From contig NZ_CAKKLY010000013.1 in the NCBI RefSeq assembly GCF_918698095.1, forward strand, positions 1 through 64,000: DNA of 64,000 bases, given 5' to 3'. The position numbers and the translations under genes were made by a program. Within the stretch, counting starts at the first letter, position 1; every line of letters starts with the position of its first letter. Source of the stretch: Arthrobacter sp. Bi83 (lineage in GTDB: Bacteria; Actinomycetota; Actinomycetes; Actinomycetales; Micrococcaceae). A model generated the notes under the pieces. That model searched no databases, was not told where the DNA came from, and saw only the letters and a program-made list of their open reading frames with translations. Positions 43,827 to 52,851 of the stretch are shown one piece after another.

Positions 43827-44551
43827 CGGAAGCAAACAAGGAAAAGGACACTGTGTCTGCAGATCAGAAGGCACCTGTTGCCGTAGCTGCTGAGGCCACT
43901 GAGACCACTGCCCCCGCAGCTGCCGATGACCGCCGTGGTGGCGCTCGTCGTGGCGAGCGTGGCGACCGTGGCCAGGGCCGCGGCGACCGTGGTGGCCGTG
44001 GCGGTCGCGACGGTGGCCGCGAAGCCGAGAAGAGCCAGTTCGTAGAGCGCGTTGTTACCATCAACCGTGTTTCCAAGGTCGTCAAGGGTGGTCGTCGCTT
44101 CAGCTTCACCGCACTGGTCGTCGTCGGTGACGGTAACGGTATGGTCGGCGTTGGCTACGGCAAGGCGAAGGAAGTTCCTGCCGCAATCGCGAAGGGCGTA
44201 GAAGAGGCCAAGAAGTCCTTCTTCCGCGTTCCCCGCATCGGCAGCACCATCCCGCACCGCGTTCAGGGTGAGGCCGCCGCAGGCGTCGTCATGCTGCGTC
44301 CGGCTTCCGCCGGTACCGGTGTTATCGCCGGTGGCCCGGTCCGTGCAGTACTGGAGTGCGTGGGCATCCACGACATCCTCTCCAAGTCGCTCGGTTCCTC
44401 CAACGCCATCAACATCGTTCACGCGACCGTTGATGCCCTGAAGCGCCTCGAAGAGCCGGCAGCAGTGGCAGCACGCCGCGGCCTCCCGCTCGATGAGATC
44501 GCTCCGCCGGCAATGGTGAAGGCGCTCATGAACCAGAAGGCAGGTGTCTGA
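43823..44551 (+). CDS. rpsE: 30S ribosomal protein S5, long RG-rich N-terminus
   Basis: Helps translation accuracy and mRNA unwinding at the entry channel. 242 residues from a GTG in a GTGA overlap. A second GTG at 43853 is possible. The first 70 residues are Ala/Glu-rich and then Arg/Gly/Asp-rich, longer than E. coli S5 (about 166 residues in all). The core begins [20 protein letters not shown] and contains [16 protein letters not shown]. Confidence 0.97.
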   Translation: MTEANKEKDTVSADQKAPVAVAAEATETTAPAAADDRRGGARRGERGDRGQGRGDRGGRGGRDGGREAEKSQFVERVVTINRVSKVVKGGRRFSFTALVVVGDGNGMVGVGYGKAKEVPAAIAKGVEEAKKSFFRVPRIGSTIPHRVQGEAAAGVVMLRPASAGTGVIAGGPVRAVLECVGIHDILSKSLGSSNAINIVHATVDALKRLEEPAAVAARRGLPLDEIAPPAMVKALMNQKAGV

Positions 44552-44554
44552 GTC

Positions 44555-44761
44555 ATGGCTAAGAACCTGATTCCGTCCGACGCCCAGTTGGAGATCACTC
44601 AGATCAAGTCCGCCATTGGCGGCAAGCAGAACCAGCGCGACACCCTGCGGTCCCTCGGCCTGAAGCGGATCGGACACACTGTTGTCCGCACCGCCGACGC
44701 CGTGACCGTTGGAATGCTCAACACGGTTCCGCACCTGGTAAAGGTAGAGGAGGCGAAATAA
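44555..44761 (+). CDS. rpmD: 50S ribosomal protein L30
   Basis: Small large-subunit protein of 68 residues. [20 protein letters not shown] and [21 protein letters not shown] fit the L30 pattern. The stop TAA abuts the rplO ATG. Confidence 0.96.
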   Translation: MAKNLIPSDAQLEITQIKSAIGGKQNQRDTLRSLGLKRIGHTVVRTADAVTVGMLNTVPHLVKVEEAK

Positions 44762-45259
44762 ATGGCCGAGAAGAACACTGCCGAGAAGGCACAAAGCGAC
44801 GCATCTGCTGACAAGCAGAACGCGCTGAAGGTTCACCACCTGCGTCCCGCTCCGGGTGCCAAGACCGCCAAGACCCGTGTTGGTCGTGGTGAAGGTTCCA
44901 AGGGTAAGACCGCCGGTCGCGGTACCAAGGGTACGAAGGCCCGCTACCAGATCAAGGCTGGCTTTGCCGGCGGCCAGCTGCCGCTGCACATGCGCCTGCC
45001 GAAGCTGCGCGGCTTCAAGAACCCGTTCCGGGTTGAGTTCCAGGTTGTAAACCTGGACAAGCTCAACGAGCTGTTCCCGGAAGGTGGCGCTGTCACCGTG
45101 GAGAACCTGGTTGCAAAGGGTGCCGTTCGCAAGAACCAGCCCGTGAAGGTGCTTGGCACCGGCGACATCACCGTCAAGGTCGACGTCACCGTCCACGCCT
45201 TCTCAGCCAGTGCCGCTGAAAAGATCGCCGCAGCAGGCGGAAGCACCACCGCTCTCTAG
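44762..45259 (+). CDS. rplO: 50S ribosomal protein L15
   Basis: Late-assembly large-subunit protein. 165 residues; the first 20 are a charged Ala/Lys/Glu extension. Core: [40 protein letters not shown] and a C-terminal alpha/beta domain. Last gene of this cluster; a strong terminator separates it from secY. Confidence 0.96.
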   Translation: MAEKNTAEKAQSDASADKQNALKVHHLRPAPGAKTAKTRVGRGEGSKGKTAGRGTKGTKARYQIKAGFAGGQLPLHMRLPKLRGFKNPFRVEFQVVNLDKLNELFPEGGAVTVENLVAKGAVRKNQPVKVLGTGDITVKVDVTVHAFSASAAEKIAAAGGSTTAL

Positions 45260-45300
45260 GAGAATTTTCTCCAGGAGCAGTGGGCTGATGCCCGTTGCGC

Positions 45301-45346
45301 AAACTCCCGGTACGCGGGGCCGAGGCCCCCGTGCCGGGAGTTTTTT
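45301..45346 (+). terminator. Terminator after rplO
   Basis: A stem of about 20 bp (AAACTCCCGGTACGCGGGGC with GGCCCCCGTGCCGGGAGTTT, a few bulges) followed by six T. Confidence 0.9.
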
Positions 45347-45370
45347 CATATCTGCAGGTCTTCCGGATTG

Positions 45371-45398
45371 TTCGCATAGCGCAAACAACCGTTAGACT
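45371..45398 (+). promoter_or_regulatory. Candidate promoter for secY
   Basis: TTCGCA (45371-45376), 16 bases, TAGACT (45393-45398), 58 bases before the secY TTG. Confidence 0.45.
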
Positions 45399-45455
45399 CG
45401 GTTGTTGGGTTTATTGACCTGCATCACAAGACTTATTAACTACTGAGGAGGACGC

Positions 45456-46766
45456 TTGCTTAGCGCATTCGGCCGGGCTTTTCGAACGCCTGATCTGCGT
45501 CGCAAGTTGTTGTTCACGCTGGGAATCATCACAATCTTCCGCTTGGGAGCCTTCATCCCCTCGCCTGGTGTGAGCTACCAGAATGTCCAGCAATGCTTGT
45601 CGAACGGGCAGACCCAGGGCGGGATCTACCAGCTCGTCAATCTTTTCAGCGGCGGTGCATTGCTGCAGGTCTCCATCTTCGCTTTGGGAATCATGCCGTA
45701 CATTACGGCCAGCATCATTGTGCAGCTGCTTCGGGTGGTCATTCCCCGTTTCCAGCAGCTGTACGAAGAGGGCGCCTCGGGGCAGTCAAAGCTGACGCAG
45801 TACACGCGTTATCTGACCATCGCCCTTGGCCTGCTGAACGCAACCACCTTGGTGTCCCTGGCGCGTTCCGGTCAGTTGCTGCCCGGTTGCGCGCTGCCCA
45901 TCATCCCGGACAGCAGGGTCATCACCACGATCCTGATCATCATCACGCTGACCGCCGGCACCGGCCTCATCATGTGGATGGGCGAGCTCGTGACCGAAAA
46001 GGGCGTGGGCAACGGTATGTCCCTGTTGATCTTCACCGCCATCGCTGCCGGCTTCCCCACGTCGCTGGGTGCCATCTGGACGGCACAGGGCCCGGGGACG
46101 TTCTTCCTGGTCCTCGTCATCGGTCTGCTGACGGTTGCGCTCGTAGTGTTCGTTGAGCAGTCCCAGCGCCGCATCCCGGTGCAGTACGCCAAGCGGATGA
46201 TCGGACGCCGGACTGTGGGCGGCACCAGCACCTACATTCCCATCAAGGTCAATATGGCCGGCGTTATCCCGGTGATCTTTGCCTCGTCCATGCTCTACCT
46301 GCCGGCGTTGATTTCACAGTTCAACCAGCCCAAGGCCGGGGAGCAGTTGCAGCCGTGGGTTGAGTGGATCAACAACAACCTGACCCGTGGGGACCACCCC
46401 ATCTACATGGCGCTCTACTTCGCCATGATTGTTTTCTTTACATACTTCTATGTCGCGATCACCTTCAACCCTGAAGAGGTCTCGGACAACATGAAGAAAT
46501 ACGGCGGCTTCATTCCGGGTATCCGTGCCGGCAAGCCGACCGCGGATTACCTGCAGTACGTCCTGTCGCGGATCACGCTGCCCGGCGCCTTTTACCTTGG
46601 CTTCGTGGCACTGATCCCGCTGGTGGCGCTCGTGCTGATCAACGCAAGCCAGAACTTCCCGTTCGGTGGCACCTCGATCCTGATCATGGTGGGCGTTGGC
46701 TTGGAAACCGTCAAGCAAATTGACGCGCAGCTACAGCAGCGTCACTACGAAGGGCTATTGCGATGA
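45456..46766 (+). CDS. secY: Preprotein translocase subunit SecY
   Basis: Pore subunit of the Sec channel in the plasma membrane. 436 residues, ten membrane helices. Start is TTG with GAGGAGGA upstream (MLSAFGRAFRTPDLRRK). Plug region SGGALLQVSIFALGIMPYI and the family segment ASIIVQLLRVVIPRFQQL are present; ribosome-binding loop EQSQRRIPVQYAKRM (about 226-240). It is split from rplO by a terminator and overlaps adk by four bases. Confidence 0.97.
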   Translation: MLSAFGRAFRTPDLRRKLLFTLGIITIFRLGAFIPSPGVSYQNVQQCLSNGQTQGGIYQLVNLFSGGALLQVSIFALGIMPYITASIIVQLLRVVIPRFQQLYEEGASGQSKLTQYTRYLTIALGLLNATTLVSLARSGQLLPGCALPIIPDSRVITTILIIITLTAGTGLIMWMGELVTEKGVGNGMSLLIFTAIAAGFPTSLGAIWTAQGPGTFFLVLVIGLLTVALVVFVEQSQRRIPVQYAKRMIGRRTVGGTSTYIPIKVNMAGVIPVIFASSMLYLPALISQFNQPKAGEQLQPWVEWINNNLTRGDHPIYMALYFAMIVFFTYFYVAITFNPEEVSDNMKKYGGFIPGIRAGKPTADYLQYVLSRITLPGAFYLGFVALIPLVALVLINASQNFPFGGTSILIMVGVGLETVKQIDAQLQQRHYEGLLR

Positions 46767-47341
46767 CCAGAATGTTGATTATCGGACCACCGGGTTCCGG
46801 CAAGGGTACTCAGGCGGAACGCATCTCGGAGCGCCTCGGCGTCGTTGCGATCTCCACCGGCGACATCTTCCGGGCGAACGTCAAGGGTGAGACGCCGCTC
46901 GGCGTCGAGGCCAAGAAGTACATGGACGCGGGTGACTTCGTACCGGACAGCGTGACCAACAAAATGGTCCGTGACCGCCTCAGCGAATCCGACGTCGAAG
47001 ACGGCTTCCTGCTGGACGGCTACCCGCGCACCACGGCCCAGGTTGACTACCTGGACGAGATCCTGGCCAATGGTGACCAGAAGCTCGACGTCGTCCTGCA
47101 GCTGACCGCTGACGACGAGGAACTCGTTGCACGCCTCCTCGGCCGTGCCAAGGAAACCGGCCGCAGCGACGACAACGAAGCCGTCATCCGCCACCGCCTG
47201 GATCTCTACCACGAGCAGACCGAGGCCGTTGTGGCCAAGTACGCCGAGCGCGCCATCCTCACCCAGGTGGACGGCATCGGCGGCATTGACGAAGTCACCG
47301 ACCGCGTCATGCAGGCCATCAAAGAGGCTCAGACAGCCTGA
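46763..47341 (+). CDS. adk: Adenylate kinase, short-lid form
   Basis: Interconverts ATP + AMP with 2 ADP. 192 residues. P-loop GPPGSGKGTQ (about 7-16), AMP-binding VGxxIxxxxxGDxxR-like ISTGDIFRANV, and FLLDGYPRTTAQ. The lid is short and has no Cys4 zinc site, as in other actinobacteria. It starts in an ATGA overlap with secY. Confidence 0.97.
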   Translation: MTRMLIIGPPGSGKGTQAERISERLGVVAISTGDIFRANVKGETPLGVEAKKYMDAGDFVPDSVTNKMVRDRLSESDVEDGFLLDGYPRTTAQVDYLDEILANGDQKLDVVLQLTADDEELVARLLGRAKETGRSDDNEAVIRHRLDLYHEQTEAVVAKYAERAILTQVDGIGGIDEVTDRVMQAIKEAQTA

Positions 47342-47358
47342 TTCAGTAACAACCCTAC

Positions 47359-47390
47359 GAGGCTCCTCCCGGTTTATTGGGAGGGGCCTC
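47359..47390 (+). terminator. Hairpin between adk and map
   Basis: A 12-bp stem GAGGCTCCTCCC / GGGAGGGGCCTC with an 8-base loop and no U-tract. It may partly uncouple map from secY-adk. Confidence 0.5.
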
Positions 47391-47465
47391 CGGCATTTAG
47401 CCCGTACACGGCTAGCGCGCCCGGCATTTCGGCCGGGGGCGGCACCATTGAGAGGAAAATCGCAG

Positions 47466-48293
47466 ATGGCATTCGGCCAGCCCCGGATTGAGTACAAGAC
47501 CAACGCCCAGATGCGCACCATGCACGAGGCCGGGCTCGTCCTGAGCCGCGCCCTGGACGCTGCCGTGGCCGCGGCCGCACCGGGAGTCACCACGAAGCAG
47601 CTCGACGAGGTGTTCGCCGCCGTGCTCCTCGAGGCAGGGGCGAAGTCCAACTTCCTGGGCTACCATGGCTTCCCCGCCACGATCTGCACCTCGGTGAACG
47701 AGGAAGTCGTCCACGGCATCCCGGGGTCCAGGGTCCTGCAGGACGGCGACATCATCTCGATCGACGGCGGCGCAATCGTGGACGGCTGGCATTCGGATTC
47801 CGCCCGCACGGTCATTGTCGGCACGGTTGACCCCGAGGACCAGCGGCTCTCGGACGTCACCCAGGCCGCCATGTGGCGGGGGATTGCCGCGCTGGCCACC
47901 GGCAAGTTCGTCGGCGACGTCGGCTGCGCCGTGGACGACTACGTCTCCTCCGTGCCGGGCAAGCCGCTGGGCATCCTCGAGGACTACGTGGGGCACGGCA
48001 TCGGCTCCGAGATGCACATGGCCCCGGACGTGCTCAACTACCGCACCAGCCACCGCGGCCCGAAGATCCGGCCCGGGCTGTGCCTCGCCATTGAACCCAT
48101 GCTGGTGCGGGGCAGCATCGAAACGGCCGTCCTGGACGATGACTGGACAGTTGTAACCACGGATGGCAAACGTTCCTGCCAGTGGGAGCACTCCGTGGCC
48201 GTCCATGAGAAGGGCATCTGGGTGCTTTCGGCGCCCGACGGCGGCGCGGCCCAGCTGGCGCCGCTCGGCGTGGTCCCCGTTCCGATCCCCTGA
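47466..48293 (+). CDS. map: Methionine aminopeptidase type I
   Basis: Removes N-terminal Met from new proteins, a metal-dependent cytosolic enzyme. 275 residues from ATG 47466 (MAFGQPRIEYK), with GAGAGGAAAA upstream; the open frame runs further back into adk but that reading is not needed. Metal ligands are visible in ISIDGGAIVDGWHSDSARTV (Asp, Asp), GHGIGSEMH (His), IEPM (Glu) and WEHSVAV (Glu). Confidence 0.95.
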   Translation: MAFGQPRIEYKTNAQMRTMHEAGLVLSRALDAAVAAAAPGVTTKQLDEVFAAVLLEAGAKSNFLGYHGFPATICTSVNEEVVHGIPGSRVLQDGDIISIDGGAIVDGWHSDSARTVIVGTVDPEDQRLSDVTQAAMWRGIAALATGKFVGDVGCAVDDYVSSVPGKPLGILEDYVGHGIGSEMHMAPDVLNYRTSHRGPKIRPGLCLAIEPMLVRGSIETAVLDDDWTVVTTDGKRSCQWEHSVAVHEKGIWVLSAPDGGAAQLAPLGVVPVPIP

Positions 48294-48333
48294 CGACTCG
48301 CCTTTAGCTTCACGATGCGCTAAGTCCTTGTCA

Positions 48334-48382
48334 CCGGAATTCCAGTGTCGACAGGGATTTTGCGTGTCACGGGGAATTCCGG
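48334..48382. repeat. Inverted repeat with EcoRI-like core between map and the peptidase
   Basis: CCGGAATTCC (48334-48343) pairs with GGAATTCCGG (48373-48382) around a 29-base loop. The inner GGAATTCC is itself palindromic. Around it GTGTC occurs three times (near 48345, 48364, 48407), so this could be a degenerate tandem element or a terminator for map. Confidence 0.5.
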
Positions 48383-48420
48383 CGTCGGCGCGTCAGGTCC
48401 GGGGAGTGTCAGGGGGCAGA

Positions 48421-49407
48421 ATGGTGCCCATGGGAGCGATCACCGATGTGCCTGGCCTGCGGGTCGGGCACCAGCAGAAGTCCGACGGCGGCTGGCTGAG
48501 TGGCGTCACGGTGGTCCTGCCGCCGCCGGGAACCGTGGGGTCTGTGGATGTCCGCGGGGGAGGCCCCGGCACCCACGAGACCGATGCGCTGGACCCCACC
48601 ACCCTGGTCTCCACAGTTGATGCGGTGGTTCTGACCGGCGGAAGCGCCTATGGACTGGTCACCGCCCACGGCGCCCAGCGCTGGTGCGAGGAACAGGGCC
48701 GCGGTTTCCACGTAACCGGGGGAGTGGTCCCGATCGTCCCCGCGGCGGCCATCTTCGACCTCGGCCGCGGCGGCGACTTCTCCGCCCGCCCCGACGCGGA
48801 CATGGGTTACGCGGCAGCTGCCGCAGCCGGCGCCCAAAAGGACGGGCACGACGTCGAACGCGGCAACGTGGGAGCCGGCACCGGAGCCGTCATAGGGCGG
48901 GGCAAGTTCAAAGGCGGAGTAGGGACAGCCTCAGTCACGTTGGAGAACGGCGCAGTAGTAGGAGCCCTGGCAGTAGTCAACGCGCTGGGCATACCGTTCA
49001 CCACGCAAGTTGAGCTTGCCGAAACCGAGGCCGGTGATTTCGACAAGCTCAATCAGCGGCAGCAGTTGAACACCACGCTCGTCGTCGTCGCCACGAACGC
49101 CGCCCTCGATGTGGCCGAGTGCAAGCGCACCGCATCGGCTGCTCACGCTGGACTCGCCCGGGCGCTGAACCCGAGCCACACCCTGGCGGACGGGGACTCC
49201 GTGTTCTGCCTGGCGACCGGCGAGGCCACCCTGGACCGGAGTACGGAAGCTGCCCGGCAGGTGAGTCTCATTACCCTGCAGAGCGCGGCAGCCGACGTCG
49301 TGCGCTTGGCGATCCTGGACGGGATCAGCAGCGCGGAGGCCGTGACAACCGCTGCCGGCTCTTTTGAGGTGTACAGATTTGATGCGTCCGGCGGCGATGT
49401 GCGCTAA
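48421..49407 (+). CDS. P1 family (DmpA/NylC-like) peptidase
   Basis: 328 residues from ATG 48421, with AGGGGGCA five bases upstream; ATG 48430 is an alternative. Family members are Ntn-type hydrolases that self-cleave before a Ser or Thr to form the active subunit. Here LNTTLVVVATNAAL (about 219-232) is the expected cleavage point, with Thr after Asn as nucleophile. The N-terminal GAITDVPGLRVGHQQ and GPGTHETDAL are typical. Substrate may be a D-amino-acid amide, beta-peptide or oligoamide; unknown. It sits between map and infA, where a gene is not usual. Confidence 0.87.
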   Translation: MVPMGAITDVPGLRVGHQQKSDGGWLSGVTVVLPPPGTVGSVDVRGGGPGTHETDALDPTTLVSTVDAVVLTGGSAYGLVTAHGAQRWCEEQGRGFHVTGGVVPIVPAAAIFDLGRGGDFSARPDADMGYAAAAAAGAQKDGHDVERGNVGAGTGAVIGRGKFKGGVGTASVTLENGAVVGALAVVNALGIPFTTQVELAETEAGDFDKLNQRQQLNTTLVVVATNAALDVAECKRTASAAHAGLARALNPSHTLADGDSVFCLATGEATLDRSTEAARQVSLITLQSAAADVVRLAILDGISSAEAVTTAAGSFEVYRFDASGGDVR

Positions 49408-49410
49408 CAT
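49405..49410 (+). promoter_or_regulatory. Weak -10 candidate for infA
   Basis: TAACAT overlaps the peptidase stop codon, with TTGATG 20 bases upstream. The infA leader would be about 160 bases. Confidence 0.25.
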
Positions 49411-49577
49411 GGCTGGATTTAACATTCCGGACCAAATGCCGTAATGTTGCTTGTTGGTTGTCTGCCCTGCCACGCCCATTTGCGGCCGGAGGGTGACGAT
49501 CAATCACATCAAAAAACGTCCGCAGTCATGCCCGGTGCAATCCGGAGGGCTGAGGCAAACAACAGTTAGCGGAGGAT

Positions 49578-49799
49578 ATGGCCAAGAAGGACGGGGTCAT
49601 AGAGATCGAGGGCGTAGTGACTGAGGCGCTGCCCAACGCGATGTTTCGTGTTGAGCTCACCAACAAGCACGTCGTTCTGGCACACATCTCTGGAAAAATG
49701 CGTCAGCACTACATCAGGATTCTCCCTGAGGACCGGGTAGTGGTGGAGCTGAGCCCTTACGACCTGACACGTGGTCGTATCGTCTACCGCTACAAGTAA
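49578..49799 (+). CDS. infA: Translation initiation factor IF-1
   Basis: Binds the 30S A site during initiation. 73 residues forming an OB fold: [39 protein letters not shown] and the C-terminal [13 protein letters not shown]. Upstream GGAGGATATG gives a strong ribosome site. rpmJ follows after 70 bases. Confidence 0.97.
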   Translation: MAKKDGVIEIEGVVTEALPNAMFRVELTNKHVVLAHISGKMRQHYIRILPEDRVVVELSPYDLTRGRIVYRYK

Positions 49800-49869
49800 A
49801 CGCTGGGCGGCCAGAGCAACTGCCGAAGGCCGGTCCATCGGACCAACTGCTATCACGCAAAGGAACGCC

Positions 49870-49983
49870 ATGAAGGTCAAGCCGAGCGTCAAGCAGATCT
49901 GCGAAAAGTGCAAAGTGATCCGCCGTAATGGCCGGGTCATGGTGATCTGCGAGAACCCGCGCCACAAGCAGCGCCAGGGCTAA
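49870..49983 (+). CDS. rpmJ: 50S ribosomal protein L36
   Basis: A 37-residue zinc-binding large-subunit protein. The ligand pattern CEKC...C...H (Cx2Cx12Cx4H) is complete, so this is the zinc-dependent form. Start ATG 49870 has AAAGGAAC upstream; a longer reading through the infA stop region is not supported. Confidence 0.95.
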   Translation: MKVKPSVKQICEKCKVIRRNGRVMVICENPRHKQRQG

Positions 49984-50166
49984 TTCCCTTTTCGGGAATC
50001 CCTGGGTTGCTAACCCACGCAAGTAAATAAAAGGCAGCACAAGCTGATCTGGAACATTTAGCTCGAAAGAGTCCGGACAGCTAACCCCCGGTCGGAGGCT
50101 GGGGCCGCACTGAAAGTGCGGGTGTACTGCCTACGACCTCCGGTTTATTCAAGGAGCACTGCCACT

Positions 50167-50541
50167 ATGGCTCGTCTCGCTGGCGTAGACATTCCCCGCG
50201 AAAAGCGGCTGGAAATTGCGCTTACTTACATCTACGGCGTGGGCAAGACCCGTGCACACGAAACCCTGGCTGCCACCGGCATCAGCGCTGACGTCCGCGT
50301 AAAGGACCTCAGCGACGCCGACCTGGTCCAGCTGCGTGACTACATTGAAGGCAACTACAAGGTTGAGGGTGACCTTCGCCGCGAAGTGGCCGCAGATATC
50401 CGCCGCAAGGTGGAAATCGGCAGCTACGAAGGTATTCGCCACCGTAAGGGCCTGCCAGTGCGCGGACAGCGTACGAAGACGAACGCACGTACCCGTAAGG
50501 GTCCGAAGCGCACCGTTGCAGGCAAGAAGAAGGCTCGTTAA
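50167..50541 (+). CDS. rpsM: 30S ribosomal protein S13
   Basis: Head protein that touches P-site tRNA and forms bridges to L5. 124 residues from ATG 50167 ([14 protein letters not shown]). Signature [20 protein letters not shown] is at about 93-112, with a basic tail. AAGGAG precedes the start. Gene order rpsM-rpsK-rpoA-rplQ lacks rpsD. Confidence 0.97.
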   Translation: MARLAGVDIPREKRLEIALTYIYGVGKTRAHETLAATGISADVRVKDLSDADLVQLRDYIEGNYKVEGDLRREVAADIRRKVEIGSYEGIRHRKGLPVRGQRTKTNARTRKGPKRTVAGKKKAR

Positions 50542-50593
50542 TCCCTGAGGGATTAGCGGATCTTTCCCCCGATAACTTTCTGTAGGAGAAAAA

Positions 50594-50995
50594 ATGCCCC
50601 CGAAGACTCGTGGCGCGGTTCGCAAGCCGCGTAAGAAGGACAAGAAGAATATCGCGCTTGGCCAGGCGCACATCAAGAGCACCTTTAACAACACCATCGT
50701 TTCCATCACGGATCCGAACGGTGCTGTCATCTCCTGGGCTTCCGCCGGTGAGGTTGGATTCAAGGGTTCACGTAAGTCCACCCCGTTCGCTGCACAGATG
50801 GCTGCCGAAGCTGCTGCCAAGCGTGCACAGGAGCACGGCCTGAAGAAGGTTGACGTGTTCGTCAAGGGACCGGGATCCGGACGCGAGACCGCCATCCGTT
50901 CGCTGCAGGCCGCTGGCCTCGAGGTTGGCTCCATCCAGGACGTCACCCCCGCCGCGCACAACGGCTGCCGTCCGCCGAAGCGCCGCCGCGTCTAA
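50594..50995 (+). CDS. rpsK: 30S ribosomal protein S11
   Basis: Platform protein lining the E-site mRNA path. 133 residues. [20 protein letters not shown] near residue 30 and the C-terminal [18 protein letters not shown] are characteristic. Confidence 0.97.
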   Translation: MPPKTRGAVRKPRKKDKKNIALGQAHIKSTFNNTIVSITDPNGAVISWASAGEVGFKGSRKSTPFAAQMAAEAAAKRAQEHGLKKVDVFVKGPGSGRETAIRSLQAAGLEVGSIQDVTPAAHNGCRPPKRRRV

Positions 50996-51013
50996 GGCCT
51001 TTCCGCCGCAAAA

Positions 51014-51046
51014 GCTTGCCCGGACCCTTGCCGGGTCCGGGCAAGC
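51014..51046 (+). terminator. Long hairpin between rpsK and rpoA
   Basis: A perfect 14-bp stem (GCTTGCCCGGACCC / GGGTCCGGGCAAGC) with loop TTGCC and no U-tract. It could be an RNA-stability or processing element, or a weak attenuator setting RpoA against ribosomal proteins. Confidence 0.55.
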
Positions 51047-51126
51047 CCAGCGCGTTAAGTCTTCAGACCGATTTTCCACCACCTGTGTTGCGTCATATAG
51101 CGGATGCTCGCCGAAAGGAAACCTAA

Positions 51127-52137
51127 GTGCTCATTGCACAGCGCCCCACCCTCTCCGAAGAGGTCGTCACCGATAACCGCTCCCGTTTCATCATTGAACC
51201 GCTGGAGCCGGGCTTCGGTTACACTCTCGGAAACTCCCTCCGCCGTACCCTGCTCTCGTCCATCCCCGGTGCCTCTGTAACGAGCATCCGGATCGATGGC
51301 GTGCTGCACGAGTTCACCACGGTTCCGGGTGTCAAGGAAGATGTCACCGAGATCATCCTGAACATCAAGAACCTGTCTGTGTCCTCCGAGCACGACGAGC
51401 CGGTTGTTGCTTACCTGCGCAAGCAGGGCCCCGGAGTCGTCACCGCCGCGGACATCGCTCCGCCGGCCGGCGTCGAATTCCACAACCCGGATCTGCACAT
51501 CGCCACGCTGAACTCGAAGGGCAAGTTCGAACTCGAACTGACCATCGAGCGCGGCCGCGGCTACGTTTCGGCAGCTCAGAACAAGTCCGGCGACGCAGAG
51601 ATCGGCCGTATCCCGGTCGACTCCATCTACTCGCCGGTGCTGAAGGTTACTTTCCGCGTGGAAGCCACCCGTGTTGAGCAGCGCACCGACTTCGACAAGC
51701 TCATTGTCGACGTCGAGACCAAGCAGGCCATCGCTCCCCGCGATGCGGTTGCTTCGGCAGGTACCACCCTGGTGGAACTGTTCGGTCTGGCCCGCGAGCT
51801 GAACACCGCAGCTGAAGGTATCGAGATTGGCCCGTCGCCGACGGATGCTGCCCTGGCAGCAGACATGGCTCTGCCGATCGAGGACCTGGACCTCACGGTC
51901 CGTTCCTACAACTGCCTCAAGCGTGAGGGCATCCACACCGTGGGTGAACTCGTTGCCCGCTCCGAGGCTGACCTGATGGACATCCGTAACTTCGGTGCGA
52001 AGTCCATTGATGAGGTCAAGGCAAAGCTGGTTGAACTGGGACTGTCCCTCAAGGACTCGCCTCCCGGCTTCGACCTCGCCGCCCGCGCCGCAGCCATCGA
52101 AGAGGACGACGCCGCGTTCAGCGACGACGAGCTCTAA
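51127..52137 (+). CDS. rpoA: RNA polymerase alpha subunit
   Basis: Scaffold for polymerase assembly, with a DNA/activator-binding C-terminal domain. 336 residues from a GTG preceded by GAAAGGAAAC. N-terminal domain: [29 protein letters not shown]-terminal domain starts about residue 245 ([19 protein letters not shown]) and includes [14 protein letters not shown]. An acidic tail ends [12 protein letters not shown]. Confidence 0.98.
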   Translation: MLIAQRPTLSEEVVTDNRSRFIIEPLEPGFGYTLGNSLRRTLLSSIPGASVTSIRIDGVLHEFTTVPGVKEDVTEIILNIKNLSVSSEHDEPVVAYLRKQGPGVVTAADIAPPAGVEFHNPDLHIATLNSKGKFELELTIERGRGYVSAAQNKSGDAEIGRIPVDSIYSPVLKVTFRVEATRVEQRTDFDKLIVDVETKQAIAPRDAVASAGTTLVELFGLARELNTAAEGIEIGPSPTDAALAADMALPIEDLDLTVRSYNCLKREGIHTVGELVARSEADLMDIRNFGAKSIDEVKAKLVELGLSLKDSPPGFDLAARAAAIEEDDAAFSDDEL

Positions 52138-52214
52138 CAAGCAGATCTTGGCCGGCGGGCTGGATGCACCACGTTGTGCGCAGCCCACCGGCTTCCATAT
52201 GAGGAGAAACAACT

Positions 52215-52820
52215 ATGCCTACCCCCACTAAGGGTCCGCGCCTCGGAGGCGGCCCGGCTCACGAGCGTCTCATGCTCGCGAACCTGGCAGCAGCACTGTT
52301 CGAGCACAAGCGGATCACCACCACGGTGACCAAGGCCAAGCGCCTGAAGCCGTACGCAGAGCGCCTGGTCACCTTCGCCAAGCGCGGCGACCTCGCTTCC
52401 CGACGTCGTGTACTCGGCCTGATCAGCAACAAGGGCGTCGTCCACGAGCTGTTCACCGACATTGCACAGGCAGTGGAGAACCGCGATGGCGGCTACACCC
52501 GCATCACCAAGATCGGCAACCGCAAGGGCGACAACGCCCCCATGGCTGTCATCGAGCTGGTCCTTGAGCCGGTTTCCGCCAAGCAGGCCGTTGTAGCCGA
52601 GGCTACTTCCGCTGCCCAGCGCGACGCCGACAAGAAGGAAGCCGCTGCTGCCGCCCCGGCTGCCGAGGAAGCTCCCGAGGCCGAGGTCGTTGAGACCGAA
52701 GCTGCAGAGGCTCCCGAAGCTGAGGTCGTCGAGACCGAAGCCGCTGCCGAAGAGGCTCCGGCCGCTGAGGAAGCTCCGGCTGAGGAAGCTGCTGACGAGT
52801 CCGCAAAGGACGCGAAGTAA
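52215..52820 (+). CDS. rplQ: 50S ribosomal protein L17 with long acidic tail
   Basis: Large-subunit protein near the tunnel exit. The core of about 120 residues has [20 protein letters not shown] and [22 protein letters not shown]. After VIELVLEP the remaining 75 or so residues are Ala/Glu/Pro-rich, containing a near repeat [13 protein letters not shown] (twice), giving 201 residues. The tail is probably disordered. Last gene of this ribosomal cluster; a terminator lies just beyond. Confidence 0.97.
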   Translation: MPTPTKGPRLGGGPAHERLMLANLAAALFEHKRITTTVTKAKRLKPYAERLVTFAKRGDLASRRRVLGLISNKGVVHELFTDIAQAVENRDGGYTRITKIGNRKGDNAPMAVIELVLEPVSAKQAVVAEATSAAQRDADKKEAAAAAPAAEEAPEAEVVETEAAEAPEAEVVETEAAAEEAPAAEEAPAEEAADESAKDAK

Positions 52821-52838
52821 TTCGCTGATGCCTTCGCA

Positions 52839-52844
52839 TAGACT
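52839..52844 (+). promoter_or_regulatory. Possible -10 for truA inside a perfect palindrome
   Basis: TAGACT is the left half of TAGACTTAAGTCTA (52839-52852), a 14-bp perfect palindrome. It ends 7 bases before the truA ATG, so a leaderless start is possible. No good -35 is seen. Confidence 0.3.
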
Positions 52845-52851
52845 TAAGTCT

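Noticed and set aside
47127..47465. N-terminal extension of map into adk
   Set aside because: The extension translates adk in another frame, and a good start with Shine-Dalgarno exists at 47466.
48163..48420. N-terminal extension of the P1 peptidase through the map 3' end
   Set aside because: It overlaps map in another frame; the family N-terminus begins at MGAITDVPGLRVG.
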